Assembly (NCBI GenBank): GCA_029817715.1
Contig: JARUPY010000533.1
Coordinates: 3,244,001 to 3,308,000 of the forward strand
Direction of reading: 5' to 3'
DNA length: 64,000 bases
From: Melastoma dodecandrum
Lineage: Eukaryota; Streptophyta; Magnoliopsida; Myrtales; Melastomataceae
The position numbers were made by a program, and so were the translations under genes. The notes beneath the pieces are model-generated. The model worked only from the letters and a program-made list of their open reading frames with translations, made no database searches and was not told the DNA's origin. Of the stretch, positions 30,351 to 42,600 are shown piece after piece; the stretch's first letter is position 1; every line of letters begins with the position of its first letter.

Positions 30351-31272
30351 ACCAAATCCCTCCGCTTCAAAAAAAATATATATATATTAATTTTGGGGTA
30401 AATCGTTTATTAATTTAGTTGTCGATTTTAAATAGGCCGACTCAGACCATAAAGCCAAGCCCAATATAAGTCTGAGGCAATCAATGTCTTTGATCTATTT
30501 CCGACCAGGGAAAAAAAGGAACATTATAGAAATACAAGTGAATTTAAAGAAAATACTCGGCCACTCCAAACTCCCATGATCGATCGGAAGAGGCTTGTGA
30601 TTCCTGAGGAATCAGTTCCGTTCCCCGATACTAGTCCGAAAGCCGATGAGGTTGGTTTCCCCTTGTCCTGAGATCAAACAAACAAAAAAAATTTCTCTTT
30701 CCTTATTCGGCTGTGTATAAAGTAAAAGATCGTCTGTCTTTTATTTTCTTGGCTTTCTCGAGGGCGTATTATTTTTAGGTGCGAATTCCCGGTTTTGGTA
30801 GTCAAGACACGATTAATTCTGATGTAAGAACTTCGTGGGTCGGATTTATTTCTGATGTTAAAGTTTGGATCTTTTCTGGGGTGGTTTATGGTTGAGGCAT
30901 CTGTCCGGTTTTGGGGATTCTTTGGCTGCCTGTTCTTGACGCTCCCGTTGGGTTTGAAAGCTAGGGTTCAGCTTCCCAGGGTTGTCCTAATGTCCGTGTT
31001 TTAACCCGTCTTTTAGGGAATTGTCCGCCGGTTTAGTTTGGATGCAATTGGTGGTTTTTGCTTGTGGCTTTTGAGTGCCCATCTTACGCGTGGTTTATGT
31101 GAAATCTCTGTTCTTTTTAACCTTGGAAGGTGAAAGTGATAAATCGCATATTCTTTGTGGCTTCTGTATTTTACTTTTATTGATCGCATTTTACTAGATT
31201 GTAATTATTTGGGGGATTTGCTTCTGGTATGATTACTTTAGTTTCTGATTGTGGGTTTCTTGAGGTCGATAG
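30351..31272. other. VOZ upstream region and probable 5' UTR
   Basis: No coding family is seen. A TATAAAG at about 30715 and a long T-rich stretch (about 30700-31270) are compatible with a promoter and a leader that may contain an intron, but I cannot place splice sites with confidence. Confidence 0.35.
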
Positions 31273-33229
31273 ATGGGTAGTTACTCTGGGACGAAATCTG
31301 ATGCTGAAGCACCACAGAACAAGTTGTCCGACAAGGCGAAGAAGCTCGTTGATGATATCCAAACAGTTTTGGCTAAGTTTGTGTTGGCTTCAACAAAGCC
31401 TCAAGCTGATGAAATCAATTCCTTGGTGGAGGAAGTGCTTCGACTTGGCAACGACTTGAAGTCTGAAATCAATGCATCTTGTCCAGCATCTCCTATTCCC
31501 GTTAGTATTTCCTCTTTGAAGTTTTGTATGCCCCATAGTAAATAGTATCACTCAGCAATTAGGTTTGGCTAGCTTTCTTTCCTTTTTCAGTTACCGATAA
31601 AAGGAATCACCTCATAATGAATTTGAGGTTTACATGAATGTATGAAATACACCAGTCCTGTGCCACAATTTGTATATTGAATTGCTTGGCAAAGTGATCT
31701 TTGTCTCACTCCATCTTTCAAATGCCTTAAGACCTGTTCATCACCTTTGTCAGTGCTTCTTTAAGACCCTCCTCTGTGTTCTTGGACAGGCAGATAGCCT
31801 CGGATCATTCTTGGGAATTCAACGAATGCTACAACTTTATGAAGAGCAGGACGATGCAACTAGCAACTTGGTTGAACTGACTGGCTTGAAGACAGAAACT
31901 GATGCCTCTCTTGAGCCGACATATTTGGCTGGATATCCAGAGGTTCCCTCCTCCTAATTTATTTTCCTCTTCTTGTTTTTTGATAGGTTTCTTGAAATAC
32001 AATCACTTCTCTTCAAGTTCATTGTAAATGCCACTATTCATCCCTTTTTTTGAAACAAAGATGACTGTTGGGGCCTTTTATATTTTCTGTGATGCCAACT
32101 CTGCCTCACAGTTTGGTGAAATTAATGACAGTCTTCTTAGTTTAGCATTCATGAACTATGAAGTCTCTGACCGTGTGTCCTCTCGGTGTCAGAACCATTT
32201 CAATTACTTTGAGCAGAACGAGTGTATCTATCCTGCATACTGTAATGGAAATGCTACCTCCCATCTGGACAATGCTGCTGTTAGTGAATCAGACCTGTCG
32301 GCTTATGTTGATTACCTGCAATTTGATCTTCATCATCCTGTGAGCCATGGGGAAAATCATGATCATCATGTTACGAAACAACTTGGAGATGATTCAGAGA
32401 CCTGTCTCTTTCCCTACGTAAGCCCGCCAGCAGCAGCGTTTATGGGACCAAAATGTGCCCTTTGGGACTGTCAGAGACCAGCTCAAGGTTCTGACCTCTG
32501 CAAGGATTACTGCAGCAGTATGCATGCTGACTTGGCCTTCAATGAAGGAGGAGCTGGCATGAGCCCTGTGCTACGGCCTGGTGGCACTGGCTTGAAAGAT
32601 GATAGGCTGCTGTCTGCTCTTGTCGCGAAGATGGATGGAAAATTTGTCGGAATTCCCGAATGTCCTGGGGCTGCCGTTGAAAAGTCTCCATGGAATGCCT
32701 CCAGTGAGTATTAATTAAATCCTTACTCTCATCGTAATGATCTCCCAGAAATTTATTCTCTTCCTTTTTTTTTCTTGCAGAGCTGTTTGATCTGTCGCTT
32801 TTAGAAGGCGAGACCATCCGGGAATGGCTATTCTTCGACAAGCCTAGGAAGGCATTTGAGGTTGGAAGCAGAAAGCAAAGGTCGTTGTCAGATCACAATG
32901 GACGCCGCTGGCATGAGTCAAGGAAGCTGGTGATGAAGGAACTCGAGGGCCATAAGAGAACATATTACATGGATCCGCAACCTCCCGGAAATTTTGAGTG
33001 GCATCTTTGCGAGTATGACATCAAGCGCTCGGATGCTTTGTCATTGTACAAACTAGAGCTCAAGGTTGTCTCTGAAAAGAAGAATCCCAAGTCTAAAGTG
33101 GCCAAAGACGCCTTGGCGGACTTGCAGAATCAGATGGGAAGGCTTAATGCAGATGGTAGTCCAGAAATGCTATCCAAACATTGCACAAGTGCCAACAAAA
33201 GCACCGGATCAGGACATAAGGGCTCTTGA
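31273..33229 (+). CDS. VOZ: VOZ transcription factor (vascular plant one-zinc-finger protein)
   Basis: Four exons, 31273-31500, 31790-31942, 32112-32703 and 32781-33229, join in phase with GT-AG introns to a 473-residue protein, close to Arabidopsis VOZ1 (about 480). The N-terminal domain A is divergent ([17 protein letters not shown]). The conserved domain B starts at [18 protein letters not shown], with the Cys/His zinc motif completed by CKDYCSSMH. It continues through [34 protein letters not shown] and [15 protein letters not shown] to the C-terminal [12 protein letters not shown] proteins bind palindromic GCGT-N7-ACGC sites as dimers and act in phytochrome B-dependent flowering and stress responses; that is family knowledge and is not shown here. 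The ATG at 31273 opens the domain A frame. Confidence 0.95.
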
Positions 33230-33369
33230 TTTTTGAGCTCTGTTCATCTAACCATGATTCTAGTTTTCAGTGTCAATATCTATAAGCTCTAGCGATGTTT
33301 GCATAATGTATATCGTTAGGAACAATACTCGGAAGGCTTATTATGACACGGGTTTAAGACTTGACAGGC

Positions 33370-34503
33370 TGGCCACCATCGCTATGCCACAGAGTCCCCT
33401 TTTATCGTGGATGTCTTTCTCCACCTCATGTAGCCTTCTCACCCCAGTGGCGGCCCCATGAGTTATTCACGATCCAGTACCTCCTTCTGCCTTCCACTCC
33501 ATAGCCAACCACGGCCACCTCGAAATTAAGCTCGGTCCCACAATGGTGTGCGGATATCCCTCCTCTGTAGAGCTGGAACGCAAGGCCACCGGCATCGATG
33601 GCTACAGAGACTGGCTGGCCTGCCACAGCACCCTGGAGGCTGTACTCGCTGTTGCGAGTAACGTCACAGAAGCCATTTATGGAGGCGGTGCGATCTATTG
33701 GCCTGCCTGTTGAAGACTCCTATACTCACCTTGTAAGGACAATCGTTTTCGGCGGTGATGCCATGGTTTTGTTCAATGTAATGAGTGGCTCTGTCCATTA
33801 GGCCTCCATGGCACCCTTGGTTGTCTCTATCAGCTTCGCAGTCTAAGGTCTCTTGTTCCGAAAGGGACAACAGCTTTTTAGTACGAATCTTGGCGATGCC
33901 TTCAACTGCAGTGACCGCGGAGAATGCCCAACAAGCCCCTGCAGAGAAAATCAATGAAAATTAGCCCTCGGCAGTTGTGGCATGCGCCTTGATTGCCTAA
34001 AACTTTACCACATTTCCTTGATCCTTAACGGGAGTAACGCTCCTTCTGATCTCCTGTCCACACTGGTGGGCAAATATGCAGTCATACTTGAACAATCTGC
34101 AGTCTCATTTCCCGACTGGTTCCACACTCAATGCTTGGGCCTATCTTCGCGGTGCTTCTTTTGTTTACGGTAACCCAAGTAGGTCTTTCGAAACTCGTGG
34201 TTGGTCAGATCTGTGAATTTGTTGTGGTTAGCGTGTGCAGGGTAAACCGAGAGAACTAAAGTGATCGATGTACTGGACATTGACCTTGAAGATCTCATAT
34301 CGTCTTTGGCGTTCAGTTCTGCTGCCACAAGTTCAGTTGAACTGAGCAAACAAATCTTCATATCGCTGCTTCATGCTCCTATGTTTCTCCAAGATAGGCA
34401 GCATAGGCCTAGATGGTGGAGGCATGCCACCCCAAGCATGCAAAAGCAGCAGAGCCATAGCCGAAAGCGAGAGTACAAAAGCCAATCCAAGGGGATTCTC
34501 CAT
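33370..34503 (-). pseudogene. papain-like cysteine protease pseudogene (C1A family)
   Basis: On the minus strand, the ATG at 34503 starts a signal-peptide-like segment (LGLAFVLSLSAMALLLL). It is followed by propeptide pieces in shifting frames (RRYEIFKVNVQYI, NKFTDLTNHEFRKTYLGY) and PVKDQGN before a donor GTAAAG near 34015. Exon 2 starts after an acceptor at about 33945 with the catalytic Cys (GACWAFSAV). Several frameshifts follow. The position of the catalytic His reads Phe (codon 33524-33522, [11 protein letters not shown]), whereas the Asn motif (NNSWG) is kept. A further frame change precedes RGLCGIAM near 33390. It is related to the intact copy at the right edge, on the same strand. Confidence 0.88.
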
Positions 34504-34935
34504 GCCTGCTTAACTTATCAGTAGTTTATTCGCTCAAAATGCCGCCATATAAAGATGGAAAAAATGTGTACAAATGCTTGAGCTCCAGAGTATCATCAAG
34601 TTAGCTGTGTAATTGCAGGCGAAATCAAAGGAGAGCTGTAAAACTATGATCTGGCCGTCACACCAGACACATGAACAGGAAGACCCCAGAACGGTTCAAC
34701 ATCAAGAGCCAGCAAATCGACGGAAACCACAAAGATAAACCAAATCGATTGATTCCTGGCAGAAATCCATGCATAACAAGGAGAACTTAAATGTGAGAAA
34801 AAATCTGCCAAAAGTGGGTGAGTACTTCAATTAAAACAGTTGCATTCTGCTACTAAAACAGACCTCATGTCACGGCCAAAACTGCAGTTACAAACCACGT
34901 AGAGAATGTTGCCTGTACACAATTAAACAGGGAGT

Positions 34936-37233
34936 TTATTCTTTCGACGGACTTGCCTCAGTTGTTTGTGAGAGTTTGCGCTTGGTGGCGAATTCCTTAA
35001 TATCTGCAAATTGCTTCTCGATGGCGAGTAACTTGCTGTTGAGCATATTAATGGCTTCACAGTGAGCCTCGAATTGATCATCGAAAGTCGCTTTGGCTTC
35101 ATTCAACTTATCCTTGATCATCAACAACTGGATCCTTTCCTCCTCTTCCTTCTTAGCCTGAAGAGTCTCAAACTCGGAAGCACTCAAGACGAGTCCCCCT
35201 GATCCGGGAACATCTCTGTAGAGTGGCTCATCCAGCTGAGGGCACCGTGCCCGATATTCCGTGAATGCTCTGTTTATCTCTTTGAGCGCCTTCCTATATC
35301 CGTCCAAAAGGTCTGTCATCATGTAGAGTTCCTGCTCAAGCCTCCGAACCTCTTGCTGCCTCTTGAGCATGTCCTCATCTCGCAGCTTTTGCAACTGCTC
35401 GATCACGTTATCCCGCTGTTGCAACTCACTCATCAACAACTGCCGATTCATTCCCGAGTCTGCATAATTTTGCTCCTTTGAAGCATAAATCATCCTCGCC
35501 TTATCCATGAGATGCTGCATTTGGTCTAAGCAGGAGTAGAAGTCGGACGATTTAGGATCCCACTGATCATCGGTCCTAATTCTCTTGTTACTACCACCAA
35601 GAGTGTGTTGCAAAAGGTCGTCGCCATTTTGGTCAATCCCCCTCTTGCCCGGATTACTGAACATGGACGAAGTGCTGCCCATGACATGGTTCTCAGGCCG
35701 ATCACCTACAAAATCCCCACATGAGGCATCACGAATCTGCATCCCTGGATTGAACGGTATCTGCTCCGACTCCATCACTTGAAGGAAATTACTTGACGGC
35801 AGTCTTTCTAATTCGCTGAACTTCTGTAAGACACTAAATTCACCCAACTCTTCTTCATTCTCATCTGCCTCATCGACATCTTCATCATCTTCTTCCCCAT
35901 CTTCTACTATCCCTTCCTCACTGACCACATTCCCTTCCACTCCCGTTCCTTTCTCATCCCCATCCTTATCAACCATGTCATTGCCAACGCTGCATTGCTG
36001 CAAGAAGTGCACACCAGTATCAGTTTTCCCATCGAAAAGCCAACGTCCACTGATGCATCGTTCCTCTCCTTTTCCTTCCACAACTTCCTTGCCCTCCTCA
36101 CAATCCATCACATCATCCGCCACATTTTTTCCATCACAATACCCCTTTTCCTCCTCGACATGCTCCATATCTATATCATCCACGCCATCTTTCCTGTCTA
36201 AACCCTGGCCGCCCCCGCTATCCCCGTCCTTGTCACAAATTTCGTCCTTGTCGATTCTCGAATCTAGCAAATCAAGCCCCCTCTCCTCATCCTCCCTATG
36301 AAATTCCTCAGTATTCTCATTCCCGAGGCTCAACTCTAAGGAGTTATTCTCCTCAACCTCACCCATCTTTGAATCCTCCTCTTCCTCGAGGACCTCTTCC
36401 ACATCATCATCGTCCACTTCCACCTCATCCCCTTCCTTCTCACCCTCCACAAACAACTTCGGGCGCTGATTCCTAATCAAGCACTGCAGGTGGGACGCAT
36501 AGTAACAGCTCCCAAGCGAGGTAGCCGCCGACAGCTCCTTCTCCACCATGAACCAGACCACCCCCGCCCAATCTACCTTATCGAACGACCCCTCCCTCAA
36601 CAGCACCAACCAATCAGAAACTTCCTTCGGCAAAATCCATGTATCATCGCCATGCAAGAGCACCCAATTATTCACCACATCCAACAAAAAACCGATGACG
36701 GCCCCATCGCTCTTCCCATCGATCTCTCCATCCCCTCCACCGACCCCCTCCTTCCACCGCCCACCAGGGAAGCCCAGAGCCCTCGCCAAGTCAGCACGGC
36801 CGACCCTAACCTTAAGCCCCTTAACGGACGCGCACCTCGCGCCCTTCTCATAGGTGGCGATCAACTCCAAGACGAGGTCGGGACGGAGGGTCCGGTCGAG
36901 ATCGAGATGGAGAAAATCCCAGAGTCCGAGCCTCCTAAGAAGTTCCTCGTGATGGGTGAAGTCTAGGGTTTTCTGAGGGGAGAAAGGGACGAGCCTGGTG
37001 CCTCGGAGTAGATCAAGCTTCTGCTGGTGCTTCTTTTTCAAAGCTCGCGGCTGTTTCTTTCCACCGCGGCCACGGGAAAAGGAAGCCGACGCCGTTAGGG
37101 GTGGCAAAGTAGGCGGTGGCGGCTGAGGCGTTTGCCGGGAAGGGTCGGGCAGAAGGGTGGGGTCAGTGGCGTTAGGGTTAGGGTTAGAGGAAGGAGAGGA
37201 CATGACGGAGAGGAGAGAGTGTGGCGAAGTCAT
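34936..37233 (-). CDS. uncharacterised acidic coiled-coil protein (765 aa)
   Basis: Single-exon frame; a second in-frame ATG lies at 37203. Residues 1-60 are Pro/Ser-rich. A basic segment (GRGGKKQPRALKKKHQQK, about 55-72) could be a nuclear localisation signal. Residues about 75-165 form a compact, probably conserved domain (ELLRRLGLWDFLHLDLDR, VRVGRADLARALGFP). Residues about 265-500 are very rich in Glu and Asp. Residues about 570-745 are predicted coiled coil (QQRDNVIEQLQKLRDED, QQEVRRLEQELYMMTDLL). I do not recognise a named family; the layout suggests a nuclear plant protein. Codon use and frame length argue that it is real. Confidence 0.82.
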   Translation of the reverse strand: MTSPHSLLSVMSSPSSNPNPNATDPTLLPDPSRQTPQPPPPTLPPLTASASFSRGRGGKKQPRALKKKHQQKLDLLRGTRLVPFSPQKTLDFTHHEELLRRLGLWDFLHLDLDRTLRPDLVLELIATYEKGARCASVKGLKVRVGRADLARALGFPGGRWKEGVGGGDGEIDGKSDGAVIGFLLDVVNNWVLLHGDDTWILPKEVSDWLVLLREGSFDKVDWAGVVWFMVEKELSAATSLGSCYYASHLQCLIRNQRPKLFVEGEKEGDEVEVDDDDVEEVLEEEEDSKMGEVEENNSLELSLGNENTEEFHREDEERGLDLLDSRIDKDEICDKDGDSGGGQGLDRKDGVDDIDMEHVEEEKGYCDGKNVADDVMDCEEGKEVVEGKGEERCISGRWLFDGKTDTGVHFLQQCSVGNDMVDKDGDEKGTGVEGNVVSEEGIVEDGEEDDEDVDEADENEEELGEFSVLQKFSELERLPSSNFLQVMESEQIPFNPGMQIRDASCGDFVGDRPENHVMGSTSSMFSNPGKRGIDQNGDDLLQHTLGGSNKRIRTDDQWDPKSSDFYSCLDQMQHLMDKARMIYASKEQNYADSGMNRQLLMSELQQRDNVIEQLQKLRDEDMLKRQQEVRRLEQELYMMTDLLDGYRKALKEINRAFTEYRARCPQLDEPLYRDVPGSGGLVLSASEFETLQAKKEEEERIQLLMIKDKLNEAKATFDDQFEAHCEAINMLNSKLLAIEKQFADIKEFATKRKLSQTTEASPSKE

Positions 37234-38095
37234 AGTGGCGGAGAAGAAAGGACGCCCGGGGGACTTTGCGGATTCTGAGATAGGGGTGAAATCGAGGCGA
37301 ACGAACCAATATCGATAGCTCCAGCTCGATTAAAAAGAAAGCTCGGCTCGAATTCAGCTTGAGGTCGATTGAACGAGAAAAAACTGAACTATCTCGCTCG
37401 CTCTAGTTTCAGGGAATTCGAATTCGGCTCCATAGATTCGATTTAATTCTCAATTTTAAATTCATTAAGTTTAAAATTTTAATATTTTCAAATTTATTAT
37501 CTTATATTTTGCTTTTGGGCAGTTCGTAAATCATCAAACTGTCGTTCATTGTTGAGCCGAACACTTATTGTTTTTAATATAAGTTTGCTAAAAATTATAA
37601 AACTCAATCCAGTGTTTGAAATATCTACGTTGAACATTTTTTTCTAATAAACTCATTTTACAAAATAATAATGACATCACCTTGTTTATGTCGGATATCG
37701 ATCGAGAAAATATTAGTGGGTAAAGTTAATTATTAAATATCTTTCCTTTTATTTGGTCAAACACAACCCTTCAATCCAACCTGCAAAAATAATCTATTAA
37801 CATTTTAAAGATATACTATGATTATTTTGCCTTATCACATAAATGTCGCGTCTCTATGGACATATCCGTAAGTCACACATTTGCTATGACAAGCGTCGTC
37901 TCGCGTCGTCATGATCACGAATTCCATTATTCCGATCAGTAATGCGGGAATGAAATTACGCTTCCATGGGAAGAATGAAATGATATTACGCATTGCCACA
38001 TTTGATTCTGGACACAAGTTGCTGCTGATTCCCAGCGGAGTTTTCTTTAATCTGGCCACTGCTGTTACGGAGACTCTAAGTTGTGTTCGGCACCG
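37234..38095. other. AT-rich spacer between divergent-looking neighbours
   Basis: Contains the promoter of the coiled-coil gene on its left side and the 3' flank of the RING gene on its right. I see no gene, repeat array or transposon end. Confidence 0.5.
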
Positions 38096-38749
38096 TTACT
38101 CTGGGTTGCCGATGGGACCTAACCTCTCGCTCGAAACACCATCGGTTGCGGCTTTTCCGCAGTCTTCAGACGTCCCTTCAAGGCAGGATGAAGATGCTTT
38201 ATGACAGGGTTTCACGGTTCTAATTGTGACCATCTCAAATGGACCTAACCGCACAGGCAGCTCCCGTGACTCCACCCGCAACCTCGGCATGGCCCCAGCC
38301 CGGCAGACCGGACACGTCGCATTCGATCCCAGCCACTTGTCTATGCACTCCGCGTGGAAAGAGTGCTTGCAGTTGGGCAGAACCCGAGCAGCGTCCCCGT
38401 CCTCAAACAAGCTCAGACAAACCGAGCATTGCGGAACTAGCTCGTCTTGATCATTTTCTGTAACCCGGTACATGAAAAGAGGGATGGAGGAGGGGTCGAG
38501 AACCACCTTGTGTGAACCCAGCTGCGTGGAGCGCGCGAGGGCCACACGCAAGGCCAGGGCGCGGGCAGCAGCCCTGCTGAGCTCGCGCCGCCTGACGACG
38601 TGCCTGGCGTACAAGTGGAGAATGCACATGAAGAAGATCACGACGGAGAGAGAAACGATTGCCATGACCGTGATCTTGTTGCCGAACTCGTATAACTCCT
38701 TGCCGGGGTAGGTGGCCGCCGAAAAACTCCCCTGGCCGCCGTCGTCCAT
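38096..38749 (-). CDS. ATL-type RING-H2 E3 ubiquitin ligase (217 aa)
   Basis: Single exon, as is usual for ATL genes. A hydrophobic segment at about residues 27-49 ([19 protein letters not shown]) gives one N-terminal membrane anchor, followed by a basic stretch. A degenerate GLD-like segment ([10 protein letters not shown], about 86-95) precedes the RING-H2 finger (about 107-148). The finger shows the zinc ligands in order: CSVC, then C in [12 protein letters not shown] with both His, then CPVC. The Pro after the last but one Cys and the Trp in IDKWL are typical of ATL ligases. It should pass ubiquitin from an E2 at a membrane; the substrate is unknown. Confidence 0.93.
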   Translation of the reverse strand: MDDGGQGSFSAATYPGKELYEFGNKITVMAIVSLSVVIFFMCILHLYARHVVRRRELSRAAARALALRVALARSTQLGSHKVVLDPSSIPLFMYRVTENDQDELVPQCSVCLSLFEDGDAARVLPNCKHSFHAECIDKWLGSNATCPVCRAGAMPRLRVESRELPVRLGPFEMVTIRTVKPCHKASSSCLEGTSEDCGKAATDGVSSERLGPIGNPE

Positions 38750-39271
38750 GGGCTACGATCCGAAAGATCATAAAAGTGTATCAGCAGGGATTAGGGACTA
38801 GGTGTGGAGCGGAGTCTTTGAGACGAAAGGGATTAAATTGTTGAGAAGGGGGAAGAAGGCCTGCCAGATTGAACCTGACGAGTAAAGCTATCGCCCCGAT
38901 ATGGATGGACTCAAAACTTATCCCTTTTTCATATCTGGGTCAACCCCAAAAAATAAATTATAATAAGAAAATCTACCTCACATTTCTCATTAATGCTTTT
39001 GTAAGTATATATTAAAATTTTTAAGAATTCGGCGAAACTTTCCTGCCTTTGGCGACTAATTTGGCGATTCAAACGCAAGGATATTTTCAGGTATTTGTCT
39101 CAGGGGAATTGGGCCCGTAAGCCCCGGTCACTAATGATTCGGGCCCAGTCATTATTGGGCTGTTTCTTACGGCCCACGTTCCCCGTTAAGTAGAGAACGT
39201 GCGCGTCGGGCAGCTTCGAGCAAAGAGGCATACAAGTCAGCAACAAAAAAAAAAAAAGATTGCTGTTCCAA

Positions 39272-39607
39272 TCACCGGAAGCCCATCCGGAGCGCCTTCG
39301 ACCGAGCTGGGTCGACATCCCCGAGCGCCCTCCTCTTCCTCGAGGCGAGCGACGTCAGATTACATCCCACGACCTTGCTACACAACGAACAGGATCGAAC
39401 TTGGGGAACATAGACGAAGAGGTGGGTGATATCCGCAAGGGGATCCCGGGGGACCACCGTCGCCTTCGGCAACTCACTCTTACTCGACGGGTAACGGCCA
39501 AGCAAGGGTCGTGGGGGAGGAGGAGGAGGAGTGGGAGGGATGTTCTCCTTGTCGCTGTTGTCGGAACTGGGATGTGAAGGGGAAGGGGGAACAGCATCAA
39601 GCTTCAT
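39272..39607 (-). CDS. small KEN-box and D-box containing protein (111 aa)
   Basis: The frame runs from ATG 39607 to TGA. It is Pro- and Ser-rich with KENIPP (K20-E21-N22), then RDPLADITH (R54xxL57) and a basic KRRALGDVDP near the C-terminus. KEN and RxxL boxes are degradation signals for the anaphase-promoting complex, and their combination in a short plant protein suggests a cell-cycle-regulated protein. I do not recognise the family. A small intron within the second half cannot be excluded. Confidence 0.6.
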   Translation of the reverse strand: MKLDAVPPSPSHPSSDNSDKENIPPTPPPPPPRPLLGRYPSSKSELPKATVVPRDPLADITHLFVYVPQVRSCSLCSKVVGCNLTSLASRKRRALGDVDPARSKALRMGFR

Positions 39608-42600
39608 TTGCCTAAGAGGGAGGGGATTTTCTGAGTGAAGAGCGAGGAGTTGGCTTCGGTTTTTATATAGACTCTTTTAAGTTTAGGTGGGGATTGTAAG
39701 AGGGAAACGAAATTGCCAATTTGGGGGGTGGGGGGGGAGGGGGTTGGGAATGGGATTGCAGTTCGAATTGGATGAAAATTCAAAAATGAGATTTTGAGTT
39801 TTTGTTTGGTTCCTGGAGAGGGAAGAGTTTTGAATTTTTTTTTTCTTTTCCTTTTTGGATTGGGTGGTTTTTTTTTTTTTATTACATGGCGGGGGATTGG
39901 GGGTTTTCCGGTTTGAAACCTGGGATCCCTCGCGCGGTTAATTACAACCACCTTTTTTCCTACATTTCCCATCTCCTTTGTAATTTTTCTGGGCATTAAA
40001 TATGACTCCAATTAAGTTACCGACCCCCGCTTACCAAAAAAAGAAAAAGAAAAGTTACTGACCCCTGATCCGAGATTTGTAATTATAAATTATCAATTTA
40101 AGATTAGGTCCAATATTTTGGATAATTCTCCACATTTGGCCCATATCTTATTAAAACTAAAATTGATGGTAATTAAAAAATGGAGAAAAATGGTGGGATC
40201 ATAGCTATCATTAAATGACACTAAGCCCATGCGTGATAAGAGGACAAATGGAGGCGGTAACTTGAAATAAAAATAGAAAGATTTCAAAACAATAGGGAGG
40301 GGGGTTGTTGTTAGAAAAAAAGGGTGAAGGTGAAGGAAAACAGGAAGAAATGAAGATAAGAAGGAAGCGGAGGAGGGTAGATACGGCGACATCGAGGGTT
40401 GATTTCCGCGCGGAACCTCGAGGAAGGGACGTGTTTAAGCGTCCGTCCGACCCGCAGCGAAATCGGACAGAGACGTCGAGAACTTGAAGTGTTGTGCGGA
40501 GGAAGTGGAACGAGGTACAATTTCTCTACCCTCTCTTTCCTTCACCCTCCTCTGATGATCGACCATAATTTTGCTGCTTCGTTATTACTTTACAAGTACT
40601 TACTGTGATATTGTGAGGTTTGTGAGTGTATGTGGGTAGGCAAGGGAAGGACGTTCTGAACCTTGGGAAGTGAGGGAAAGGACGTCCAACCCTTGGGACG
40701 AGGAGGGATGGCTGCTCCTTCGGGAGAGACGTGTGGCGTCCCGTATCTATAATCGTAGTATGGTCTTCTTCCGATTCCGAGTTGTTAAGACGAAGAACCA
40801 TACAAGAAGGCACCGACGTCTTGAAGGACAGCAACGGAAGAGCTCTTGAAAGCATCTCACTCGTGGGGAGATCATCCGAACGATGCGGGAACTTGCACGG
40901 TGGTGGCTGGAGCAAGGCGAAAGTTATGCGTCCCGTCCCTTCTCTTCTTTCTGTCCGCGGCCACAACGTCCATTGTCTTTCCCTTACATGGCTTGAGTGT
41001 GCTGTGATTGGCATGAACCGTGGGAGGGCGGGGGAGTGACAGAACCGTGGGAAGTGGAATGAAGGTAACCCGGATTACGTTTGACGGATGTTGACGAGTG
41101 TGTGTTGGTTTGCGATGTAATTGTGCGTGCGGCTACTCACGGAAGTCTTGAATGATGGAAGCGGTATGTGGACAACGAAGAGGGCTAGGAATGTGAGAAA
41201 TAATTATATAATATATATATATTAATGGGGCATCGAATCCGGGAAGGAGGGATTGCCCCGGGTAGACGCTCGTTGGGCGGAGTAGGCGAATATACGAGCG
41301 TGAGGTTCCAGTTGGGGCAGGAATTATGCCCGGACGTAGGTGGGTTATGAGCCACCGAATTGATGAACTGGAATGGGCATCCCTCAAGTCGAAAAGGAGC
41401 ACAGAACTGTGATAAGAGGCTGGACGTGAGCCGGCTAATTCTCCGAACGGGGTGAATGTTGGGAGGTAGATCCCAAGGGAGGGTCTGGATGGACACCTTC
41501 CGCCCCTTGGAATAGAGTAGAAAGACGAGCCAAGGTGGCTGGAAAACGAAGTCAGGAGGTATGTCCAAGTTGATGTGGGCAAGGAAGTTTCCGTGGCCAT
41601 CGTTACTCGAATTGAATGATTCGAGATTGAAACGGGTAGGGGCTGGAAATACAAAGCGAAGTTCGTTTGTGCTCTATGTGAATTGGGTAGCAAGGATACG
41701 ATTCGGTGAGGGTATTAGATTGTCCGTACTTAGTCTTCCAACTAATTCCCTTTTGTGCTTTACAGGTGTTTAGAAGTCCGCGTACGATGATATTCATTTT
41801 TTTTAATAATTCAATTAAGACCTTTAAGGCTAATTGGGTAAGCACGGTGTAAACTTGCATGTAATTAATAAAAGTAGAATTTAATCTCTTAAATAGTGAA
41901 CATCAGGACCTTTCACCACCCCCCAAATGTCGGGACGAAAAGAAACATTACTTACCAAGAACGCCACCTTCCCATTGGTTTAAAGTACGGTGAAATGGTA
42001 TTTGTTATAATTAAATTTTTTACTAAAATAATTTACTCTTTCATTTGATTTTTCTTAATTACTCTAGCAATAAAATTAAATAAATCATGATTGTTAAGTC
42101 GTGGAGTGATCACACCAACGTGTATGTTTTTTGGAATTTTCACCGCACAAAACATATTGCCGCCGACAATTAGCACATAAAAATCATCTCGGTGTTGTCT
42201 GAATCGACCTCAAATGAACAGTCGAGCATCTTCTTCTTCCTTTGATATTACATTCAATTACCCAAAGGGCACGGATCCAGGGCCGAAGGGTGTAGTTTTA
42301 ATTTTTAAAAAATTTGCGAGGGAAATTTCGGGATTCGGTAATTAGGATTAAATTTTAAATTTCGGGAACGGTGACAAGGCACGTGTATGAATTACAACGT
42401 TATTTCCCTTCGCTCGCATTCAAGTCCTAAGTAGTATAGTACTGTGTTCCTCCTCCCCCCTTCTTTCTTCCCGCTTTATAAATAAGGTTCCGATTCCAAT
42501 TCCCCCCCCCCCCTTCCAACTTCCTATTAGACAGACCAACCCCTATCTGATGTCATCCCCTCCAATTTAAAGTAACAAATTTTTAATTATCGTTTTAATA

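Noticed and set aside
35975..36966. Plus-strand Ser/Pro/His-rich frames
   Set aside because: Antisense of the acidic, Glu/Asp-rich part of the 765-residue coiled-coil protein.
37160..37190. Telomere-like run of TTAGGG units on the plus strand
   Set aside because: Only two to three units, of the non-plant type, and they lie within the coding frame of the coiled-coil protein, where they encode an Asn-Pro repeat.
40526..41693. Overlapping open frames on both strands in a GC-richer stretch
   Set aside because: They contradict one another, show no family motif and no plausible splice structure; I leave the region as unannotated sequence.
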